23,177 bases of DNA, from positions 1-23,177 of the IMG/VR virus record IMGVR_UViG_3300035224_000325, one strand, 5' to 3'. Source of the DNA: a virus. A model generated the notes under the pieces. It was not told where the DNA came from. It ran no database searches and was given only the letters and a program-made list of their open reading frames with translations. Made by a program: the position numbers and the translations under genes. Below are positions 17,905 through 23,177 of the stretch, in pieces (the stretch's first letter is position 1; every line of letters starts with the position of its first letter).

Positions 17905-20826
17905 ATGGATCAATTAGTATCACAGTTGATTCCTACTCAGCGCATCGGAAACGATGGGTTTAATTGGTGGGTGGGTCAAATTGAAGGAACTGCTACTGAT
18001 GAAACAAATAACAAAGGTGGTTATCGTTTCAAAGTTCGTATTGTAGGAGATCATCCTGGTAAAAAGGAACTCCTTGATACAGCAGATTTGCCATGGGCAA
18101 CTGTGATGATGCCTGTTACAGTTCCATTCATTCCTGGTAATAGTGGTGGAGCACACCCACAATTAGAGATTGGTTGTTGGGTTATCGGTTTCTATATGGA
18201 TACCGAGAAACAAAAACCTATTATCATGGGGTCTATTGGACAAACTCCTGGTGCCACTAAGGTATTTGCTGAAAGAACACCAGATACTGCACCATTTACC
18301 ACTGCGATTGGACAAATTAATGAAAAAGCAGATGGTCCACCAAAACAAAAAGGTACAGAAAAAAATACTGCTACTGGTGGACTGTCTGATGGTACAAAAG
18401 ACGGAGAAGGAAATCAAAGAGTCACTACTCCACAAAAGAAAATAGATCCATTAAAAAATAAGAGTGCTGCATCAGAAGACTGGTGTCAATCTAAAGCAGA
18501 AAAATGTGATGAAGATGACATGACATCACAATTGACTGGTATCATGGGAGAATTTCTTGCTGCAGTTCAAAATAGTGGTGGTAATATTGGTACATATGTT
18601 GTCAATCAAGCTAGTGGTGTAATCCAGGATGGTGTTGGCATAGCAAGAGGATACATTAACAAAGCAATGCTGGTTGTTAGTGAGTTTGTTGCTAAAGTAA
18701 AAGGATTTATTATTGAGAAACTTAAGGCTGCTGTTAATGATTTAATCAAAGCATTACTTGTTCCAACAGAAACTGGCAATTCATTGACACCGGTTACAGA
18801 ATTTTTCAATAATTTATTAGCAAACTTAGGATGCTCGATGGCGGATCTTGGAGATCGCTTAGGAAAATTTCTCACAGATTTGTTAATGAGTTATGTTGAA
18901 CAGATTTATAAGTCTGTAGCTTGTCAAATTGATGCTCTAGTTGGTGGTATCATGTCGAAGATTAATTCATTAATGAATGATCTTCTTGGTCAAATTCTTG
19001 GTCCAATTAGTGATATCTTAGGAGCAATTGCGGGACCATTAAACATTCTTGGTGGAGCAATTAATTTTGTATTAAACTTACTCGGAATTTCATGCTCTGG
19101 TCCAGATAGATCATGTAGTAAGAAAAAAGCAGTTTGCACAAATGGTGGAGAAGAAGAGAAAAAAGAAGGAGACTTCTTAGATGATCTACTATCGGACATC
19201 GATAATTTATTTCCAGCAACAGGTGCTGATTACACTCAGTATGTTTGTGATGATGCTTACAAAGGCAATACTTTAGAGTTTACGACTATTGGATTCACTG
19301 GCGGAGTTCCTAGGGGTGGTAGTGGTAGCGGAAATGATGGGGATATTCTCCCTGGGGAAGAACAAGATTCCGATAACAATGGCGTAAAACAAACTAAAAA
19401 GATTACATATACGATTAATGACGTTACTGTAGAAGAAGGAGAGGTTGCTAACTTTGTTGTCAAGAGAAAAGGAAATACATCTATTTCATCTTCTGTTAAA
19501 TATAGAACTCTAAAATATAATGGTAGCGCCACTGAAGGACAAGATTATATTCCAGAAAAAGGAATTCTTGGATTTGCACCTGGGGAACTTGAAAAAGTTA
19601 TTCAAGTTAGAACATTAAATGATTCCATACGAGAAGAAGATGAAGATTTTAAACTTCTCATAAGAAAAAATACTCCTATGAAAGGTAGTGTTGTTCAAAC
19701 ACGATTTATTAAAACTATAGCTACAGGAACAATTACTGAAAAAAATCTAAAAGAACCATATAATCCATATCCAGGAATTGTAAAAGATCCTTCATACGAA
19801 ATTCCTGAATTGTTTCCACCAGAAATTACTAATCCAATTGATGATGGTGGTGGGGATGATGACACTTCAGATATTCCGTTCAGTGATAATGATGGAGATG
19901 GCAGAGATGATAATTCTGGATTTGAACTTTCTAAAACTGTAGTTGTAGAAGCAAATAGAGACTCTTGTCCTGAAGGTGAGTTTATTGTTTACACTGTTGA
20001 GACTACAAATTTTGAGAATGGTGAAATTTTGTACTATACTCTTTCTGGTGATGGAATTACATCAGAAGATATTATTGGTGGGGGTATGGTTGGCGATTTA
20101 ATTATTAATGACAATAAATCTAAAATTACTATTGGTATTGAAGAAGATGGTGTGGTTGAAGACGCAGAGATTCTTAGACTAACAATCAATGGAACTGGTG
20201 CATATGCTGATGTTATAATTCTAACAGAAGACGATCTCTTTGATGAGGGCGAAGGTGAAGGACCAGCAACTGATACTAGAATATTTGTTCCACCTACTAT
20301 TAATACTGGTGATGTTATCACTGATGATAATGGTGGAATTATTGATATTCCGGTGTCTAATCCTGGTTCTCCGTGGGCGGAAGCACCATATGTGTTTGTT
20401 ATTGGCGAAGGCATTGGTGCCACTGCAACTGCTTTATTAGATCGAGATGGTTTTCTTACTGAAATTCGTGTTAAGTCAAATGGATTTGGATATAAGAAAA
20501 ATCTTGCAGATAACAACAATAAGCGATGTATTATTGACTCTTTTACTCTCGTCAGACCAGGTAGTAATTATACAGAAGTACCAACAATTTATGTTGATGG
20601 GAGAACTGATGTAGCAGAAGCAATCATCGATGATCAAGGATTTGTTATTGGTGCTAGAATTCTTGACAGGATAACTACATATAAAAAGTATCCGGAGATT
20701 CTAGTTATTGGTGGTAATGGATATGGTGCTAAATTATTGCCATCTCTAGCATGTCTAGATACAGATGCACTTACCAAAATTGGTTCTACTAAAATTGGAA
20801 CTGGTCGTTACGTTGATTGTCCATAA
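17905..20826 (+). CDS. 5: gp5-like hub spike protein, no lysozyme, Calx-beta domains
   Basis: 973 residues (T4 gp5 is 575). The N-terminal OB-fold (1-~115) follows gp5: NWWVGQIEGTATDE, YRFKVRIVGDHPG, DLPWATVMMPVT, IGCWVIGFYMDTEKQKPIIMGSIGQ. No lysozyme domain follows. Instead there is a linker, then a long hydrophobic helical region (~205-405) with scattered Cys, then two Calx-beta-like domains (~503-600, VEEGEVANFVVKRKG; and ~673-780, EGEFIVYTVETTN), and at the C-terminus two or three copies of a beta repeat (GxGATATALLDRDGFLTEI, GRTDVAEAIIDDQGFVIGA). Starts 5 nt after the CP12 stop with no clear Shine-Dalgarno. The needle beta-helix appears to be supplied by the next gene. Confidence 0.85.
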   Translation: MDQLVSQLIPTQRIGNDGFNWWVGQIEGTATDETNNKGGYRFKVRIVGDHPGKKELLDTADLPWATVMMPVTVPFIPGNSGGAHPQLEIGCWVIGFYMDTEKQKPIIMGSIGQTPGATKVFAERTPDTAPFTTAIGQINEKADGPPKQKGTEKNTATGGLSDGTKDGEGNQRVTTPQKKIDPLKNKSAASEDWCQSKAEKCDEDDMTSQLTGIMGEFLAAVQNSGGNIGTYVVNQASGVIQDGVGIARGYINKAMLVVSEFVAKVKGFIIEKLKAAVNDLIKALLVPTETGNSLTPVTEFFNNLLANLGCSMADLGDRLGKFLTDLLMSYVEQIYKSVACQIDALVGGIMSKINSLMNDLLGQILGPISDILGAIAGPLNILGGAINFVLNLLGISCSGPDRSCSKKKAVCTNGGEEEKKEGDFLDDLLSDIDNLFPATGADYTQYVCDDAYKGNTLEFTTIGFTGGVPRGGSGSGNDGDILPGEEQDSDNNGVKQTKKITYTINDVTVEEGEVANFVVKRKGNTSISSSVKYRTLKYNGSATEGQDYIPEKGILGFAPGELEKVIQVRTLNDSIREEDEDFKLLIRKNTPMKGSVVQTRFIKTIATGTITEKNLKEPYNPYPGIVKDPSYEIPELFPPEITNPIDDGGGDDDTSDIPFSDNDGDGRDDNSGFELSKTVVVEANRDSCPEGEFIVYTVETTNFENGEILYYTLSGDGITSEDIIGGGMVGDLIINDNKSKITIGIEEDGVVEDAEILRLTINGTGAYADVIILTEDDLFDEGEGEGPATDTRIFVPPTINTGDVITDDNGGIIDIPVSNPGSPWAEAPYVFVIGEGIGATATALLDRDGFLTEIRVKSNGFGYKKNLADNNNKRCIIDSFTLVRPGSNYTEVPTIYVDGRTDVAEAIIDDQGFVIGARILDRITTYKKYPEILVIGGNGYGAKLLPSLACLDTDALTKIGSTKIGTGRYVDCP

Positions 20827-21839
20827 TGAATCCACAAGCTGCTTCTACGTATCCTAAAACTATTGCTAAACCCACAACTCCTGATGAATCTCAGGATTTG
20901 GCGGAAAATCCTAGGTTTAGGACTTGGTATAAAGGAACTTTAACTGGGTCTGAAATCTATGAAAGAATGCTGCCAGATAAAACATCTAAAGCATTGCGTA
21001 TCGATGGACCAGAAGATTCTACTATTGTACAGAATAACTTAGGTCAAATTAAACTTATTACTGGAACAAAAGATAAAGAACGCGGTCCTGGTAGTGGAAA
21101 ATTGTGTATTCATAGTTGGGGACAGCAACAAAAGCATGAAAATAGATCTAATTTAGAGTTTAATGTTGGTGACGATACGGACGAGGGTCAAGCATTAAAT
21201 GTGCTATGCTATGGAGATTATGTTGAGAAAACAACTGGTGGTACTAGATACATTAGAGCACAAAAGATTGTCATTGAAGCATCAGAAGAACTACTACTGA
21301 TTGGTAAAACTCAGGTTAATATTCAAGCAGGAACTGCTGGTGGCGGCAAGATCGTCATGAATGCTGGTACTGTAGAAAAAGTTGCGAGTCAAGACAAAGA
21401 AATTATTTTGGGGCAGAAGATGACATTTGGTGCTGGTGAGGAAACACTAGTACAATTTGATCCTAGGGCATCACAGAATGTAATTTCACCGGGTCATGTT
21501 AATTGGAAGATTCTTGGAGATTATTCTCAGTGGGTTGGTGGTGTGTCGCAAACTATCGTTGCTGGTAAACCAGGAACACCCCCACTAGTTAAAGCAAGAG
21601 ATACAACATATAGTGTTAATTCTCTTCTTGGTGGTGCTTCTGTCAAGGCAACAGATGCAATCTTGATTGCTGCTGGAGCTGCTCTTACAGAGACTGCTGG
21701 TGCTGCTGTTACTGTTGCTGCTGGAACATCATTTACGGCAACTGCAGGATTAAATGCAAGTATATTTGCAGGTGGTATTGCAAATATTACCGCAGCAGGT
21801 GCTGTCAATATCAAAGGTTCCATCATTCTACTCAACTGA
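20826..21839 (+). CDS. Spike/needle-like structural protein (gp5 C-terminal type)
   Basis: 337 residues from ATG 20826, overlapping the gp5-like stop by 1 nt (TAATG); an upstream TTG 20817 is less likely. The middle has repeated short strands (IKLITGTKDKE, YIRAQKIVIEASEELLLIGKTQVNIQAG, KIVMNAGTVEKV), and from ~240 an Ala/Gly-rich repeating beta pattern that ends INIKG-like (AGAVNIKGSIILLN). This is the register seen in gp5/VgrG needle beta-helices, so it probably forms the trimeric membrane-piercing spike split off from gp5. No PAAR motif is seen. Last gene of the hub operon. Confidence 0.7.
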   Translation: MNPQAASTYPKTIAKPTTPDESQDLAENPRFRTWYKGTLTGSEIYERMLPDKTSKALRIDGPEDSTIVQNNLGQIKLITGTKDKERGPGSGKLCIHSWGQQQKHENRSNLEFNVGDDTDEGQALNVLCYGDYVEKTTGGTRYIRAQKIVIEASEELLLIGKTQVNIQAGTAGGGKIVMNAGTVEKVASQDKEIILGQKMTFGAGEETLVQFDPRASQNVISPGHVNWKILGDYSQWVGGVSQTIVAGKPGTPPLVKARDTTYSVNSLLGGASVKATDAILIAAGAALTETAGAAVTVAAGTSFTATAGLNASIFAGGIANITAAGAVNIKGSIILLN

Positions 21840-21889
21840 TAAGTCAACATTATCATACCTATTGGATATCCGTATCGTAAACTGGCACA

Positions 21890-21910
21890 AGCCCCATTGC
21901 TTTTGGGGTT
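21890..21910 (+). terminator. Hairpin after the hub operon, no T-run
   Basis: AGCCCCA (21890-21896)/TGGGGTT (21904-21910), seven pairs with one G-T. Without a T-run it may be a weak terminator or RNA-stabilising end. The intergenic stretch 21840-21973 holds nothing else clear. Confidence 0.45.
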
Positions 21911-21973
21911 ATGGTGTGATAAATTACTCTTGTAGGAAATCAGGCGAGTGCCGCAATTACTTGCATAACCTGG

Positions 21974-22002
21974 TTGACGCATCGAGCGTCTTCTGCTATA
22001 AT
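21974..22002 (+). promoter_or_regulatory. Sigma70 (early) promoter for the beta-barrel gene
   Basis: TTGACG 21974-21979, 17-nt spacer, TATAAT 21997-22002. An inverted repeat GACGC-ATCGA-GCGTC (21976-21990) overlaps the -35 and may be an operator. Start expected near 22009. Confidence 0.9.
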
Positions 22003-22012
22003 ATATTCATGC

Positions 22013-22058
22013 GATCGGGAGTCGAACCGATCCATCATCTGCGGGTATAAATTCCGCA
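22013..22058 (+). promoter_or_regulatory. Two-hairpin mRNA leader
   Basis: GATCGG (22013-22018)/CCGATC (22027-22032) and TGCGG (22040-22044)/CCGCA (22054-22058), starting at the predicted RNA 5' end. Likely stabilises the message. No aptamer fold is recognised. Confidence 0.5.
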
Positions 22059-22083
22059 AGTAAACAAAGGTAATTAAACAACA

Positions 22084-22455
22084 ATGATCAAATCTGTATT
22101 CGCAGCAACCGCTGCCCTGTCCGTATCTGCTGGTGCCGCTTTTGCTGGCCCCTACGTTAACGTCGAAGCTAACTCAGGATTCACTGGATCCAGCTACAAC
22201 GGAACCGCCACGGACCTTCACGTAGGTTATGAAGGCGCTATTGGCGAGAGTGCTTCGTACTACGTCCAAGGCGGAGCTACTGTAGTCTCCCCTGACGGCG
22301 GTGAGAGCGACACCGTTCCTTCTGGTAAGGCAGGAGTTGGTATCGGTTTGACCGATGCTCTTGGCGCATACGGCGAAGTCTCCTTCGTTGGTAGTGGCGA
22401 CAGCAACATCGACCGTGGTTATGGAACCAAACTCGGTTTGAAGTACAGCTTCTGA
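22084..22455 (+). CDS. Small outer-membrane beta-barrel protein
   Basis: 123 residues. A clear signal peptide (MIKSVFAATAALSVSAGAAFA, cleavage after AFA) is followed by alternating beta strands: YVNVEANSGFTG, ATDLHVGYEGAIG, ASYYVQGGATVV, KAGVGIGLTDALGAYGEVSFVG, TKLGLKYSF. The C-terminal Phe and strand pattern are those of outer-membrane barrels; ~102 mature residues make a minimal 6-8 stranded barrel. Its codons are richer in C/G at third positions than flanking genes, pointing to a host-derived gene. It has its own strong early promoter, structured leader and terminator. Probable role is to alter the host outer membrane during infection. Confidence 0.8.
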   Translation: MIKSVFAATAALSVSAGAAFAGPYVNVEANSGFTGSSYNGTATDLHVGYEGAIGESASYYVQGGATVVSPDGGESDTVPSGKAGVGIGLTDALGAYGEVSFVGSGDSNIDRGYGTKLGLKYSF

Positions 22456-22461
22456 TAAATA
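22454..22461 (+). promoter_or_regulatory. Late-type motif (GATAAATA) at gene end
   Basis: Matches NATAAATA and overlaps the barrel gene's stop (TGATAAATA). The RNA would meet the terminator at 22508 within 45 nt, so it may be chance. Confidence 0.3.
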
Positions 22462-22466
22462 ACGTT

Positions 22467-22532
22467 GAGACTCCTTTCGTGCGGTCTCTACAAAAGTCGG
22501 AACACCCAAGGGGACCTTCGGGTCCCTTTTTT
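22467..22532 (+). terminator. Terminator pair after the beta-barrel gene
   Basis: First a weak stem GAGAC (22467-22471)/GTCTC (22484-22488), then the strong one: GGGACC-TTCG-GGTCCC (22511-22526) extended by AAG/TTT pairing and ended by six T. The UUCG tetraloop is especially stable. Confidence 0.95.
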
Positions 22533-22538
22533 CATGGT

Positions 22539-22546
22539 TCTAAATA
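22539..22546 (+). promoter_or_regulatory. Variant late promoter (TCTAAATA)
   Basis: Lies just after the terminator and ends 22 nt before ATG 22569. Confidence 0.5.
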
Positions 22547-22568
22547 ATTACGTGGAAATGAGTGGCGT

Positions 22569-22883
22569 ATGTTATCTACACAATACAGACTACGACTGGA
22601 ATTTATTTGCAAATGTATCGCAAACAATGAAGATGTAAAACTTGATGATATGATCTGGGCACAGAAACTTGCTAAAGCAAATACATCTGCCAATGAAATG
22701 TTAAAAATGGCAAGACGCCAAGCATCACAAAATATCCAAGAAGGTAGCACAGACGATTTTCTGAATAGGATGGGTTTAGGAGATCCCGATCCATCCAACC
22801 ATAAAAAGGGATTCACTGATGCTGATGATATTAAGGATTGGTTTCAGCAAGATAAACCTAGTGATTGGAGACAGAGAGACTAA
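22569..22883 (+). CDS. Helical phage protein, unknown
   Basis: 104 residues from ATG 22569, 22 nt after the variant late motif. It is largely helical (YRLRLEFICKCIANNEDVKLDD, MIWAQKLAKANTSANEMLKMARRQASQNI) with an acidic/Trp-rich end (DADDIKDWFQQDKPSDWRQRD). The RMGLGDPDPSNH segment is a likely flexible linker. I recall a similar conserved protein among cyanophages but no function. Its TAA overlaps the next ATG (TAATG), so the small genes after it are coupled. Confidence 0.75.
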   Translation: MLSTQYRLRLEFICKCIANNEDVKLDDMIWAQKLAKANTSANEMLKMARRQASQNIQEGSTDDFLNRMGLGDPDPSNHKKGFTDADDIKDWFQQDKPSDWRQRD

Positions 22884-23059
22884 TGCCACATGAATTTGAT
22901 CCATGCGAAGCACCTGTTGATGGTGAAGTTGACAAATGGGGGTTTACTATTAAACCTACTATTAGTGATAACGAATTAATTCGCAGATGTTTAGGAAATG
23001 CTCCTTGTGGTTGCGACAAGAAGCAAGTTGAACGATTAATTAAACAATACAATGACTAA
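22883..23059 (+). CDS. Small Cys-containing protein
   Basis: 58 codons from ATG 22883 (TAATG overlap with the preceding stop); an upstream in-frame ATG 22865 would lie inside the preceding gene. It begins PHEFDPCEAPVDGEVDKWGF and contains a Cys cluster CLGNAPCGCDKKQ (C-x6-C-x-C) plus an earlier Cys7. Four cysteines could bind a metal. The end is a basic helix (VERLIKQYND). Unknown family. Confidence 0.65.
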   Translation: MPHEFDPCEAPVDGEVDKWGFTIKPTISDNELIRRCLGNAPCGCDKKQVERLIKQYND

Positions 23060-23156
23060 GAAAGAATACAAACAATTACTGTTGGACCACTTTACAGAGC
23101 GGTTGGATAAACTCACAGCGAAGGAACTCAAAGAACTTGCCGCGAGACACACATGA
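23052..23156 (+). CDS. 34-aa helical protein
   Basis: ATG 23052 to TGA 23154-23156, overlapping the previous gene's end by 8 nt. The sequence MTKKEYKQLLLDHFTERLDK then LTAKELKELAARHT is a charged, strongly helical, two-helix peptide. Its stop overlaps another ATG at 23153 (ATGA). The chain of overlaps supports translation; no Shine-Dalgarno is clear. Function unknown. Confidence 0.5.
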   Translation: MTKKEYKQLLLDHFTERLDKLTAKELKELAARHT

Positions 23157-23177
23157 AGGATTATGTCTGTATCCCCA
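23153..23177 (+). CDS. Start of a gene cut by the window edge
   Basis: ATG 23153 overlaps the preceding stop (ATGA) and opens MKDYVCIP before the window ends. Too short to identify; the call rests only on coupling. Confidence 0.35.

Noticed and set aside
17905-20826. Lysozyme domain in the gp5-like protein
   Set aside because: No stretch resembles the T4 lysozyme catalytic E-D-T region; the space is filled by hydrophobic helices and Calx-beta-like domains.
22013-22070. tRNA-like arm (GCGGG-TATAAAT-TCCGC resembles a T-arm, with TTACTTGC 21957-21964 matching GCAAGTAA 22056-22063 as an acceptor)
   Set aside because: No clover-leaf can be completed: the sigma70 promoter lies inside the would-be tRNA and no anticodon arm fits. 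Treated as mRNA leader hairpins.
1-23177. CRISPR arrays, insertion sequences, integrase, rRNA or tRNA genes
   Set aside because: No regularly spaced repeats, transposase motifs or RNA gene folds were seen.

Overview
This window is a stretch of a T4-like cyanophage genome (a myovirus of marine Synechococcus or Prochlorococcus). The evidence is the mix of T4 core genes (gp32, gp33, gp53, gp48, gp4, a gp19/gp54-type tube protein, gp26, a tape measure, a gp27-like hub, gp5) with genes typical of cyanophages: PhoH, ThyX, glutaredoxin, a 2OG-Fe(II) oxygenase, DUF1825 and DUF4278 proteins, CP12 and a small outer-membrane beta-barrel protein. Genes are tightly packed, with ATGA, TAATG, GTGA and TTGA stop/start overlaps throughout. 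Family names are assigned from motifs and memory of the families; no database search was run.

Layout. Positions 1-4255 hold small, mostly uncharacterised phage proteins plus the oxygenase and glutaredoxin, cut into units by hairpin terminators at 494, 1484, 3647 and 3994. Several tiny genes here (53, 55, 56 and 57 codons) sit behind structured leaders. Positions 4252-8782 are a plus-strand nucleotide and DNA metabolism run: ThyX, two small proteins, PhoH, a PD-(D/E)XK nuclease, the late-transcription coactivator gp33, a DUF1825 protein, then gp32 from its own sigma70-type promoter. Positions 8823-11683 are a minus-strand block: gp4 (head completion), an unknown 229-aa protein, gp48 (tube cap) and gp53 (wedge). 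Positions 11742-21839 are the plus-strand baseplate hub and tail-core block: tube initiator, gp26 with a likely -1 frameshift extension, a 965-aa tape measure carrying two peptidoglycan-hydrolase-like domains, a gp27-like hub, CP12, a lysozyme-less gp5-like protein with Calx-beta domains, and a separate spike-like protein. Positions 22084-23177 hold the beta-barrel gene on a strong early promoter, a terminator, and a run of overlapping small genes.

Regulation can be read in the sequence. Near-consensus sigma70 promoters with 17-nt spacers lie at 1492, 7552, 21974 and, more weakly, 3161; these suit early transcription by host polymerase. T4-like late motifs (NATAAATA) occur upstream of many genes, and a variant ending CTAAATA stands 21-24 nt before four start codons. 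gp33, encoded here, would help late polymerase use such sites.

The points most worth a second look are the slippery site linking gp26 to a downstream reading frame, the terminator whose loop is exactly a promoter -35 box, the move of wall-hydrolase domains from gp5 to the tape measure, CP12 inside the baseplate cluster, and a small leader with two competing hairpins around a start codon.
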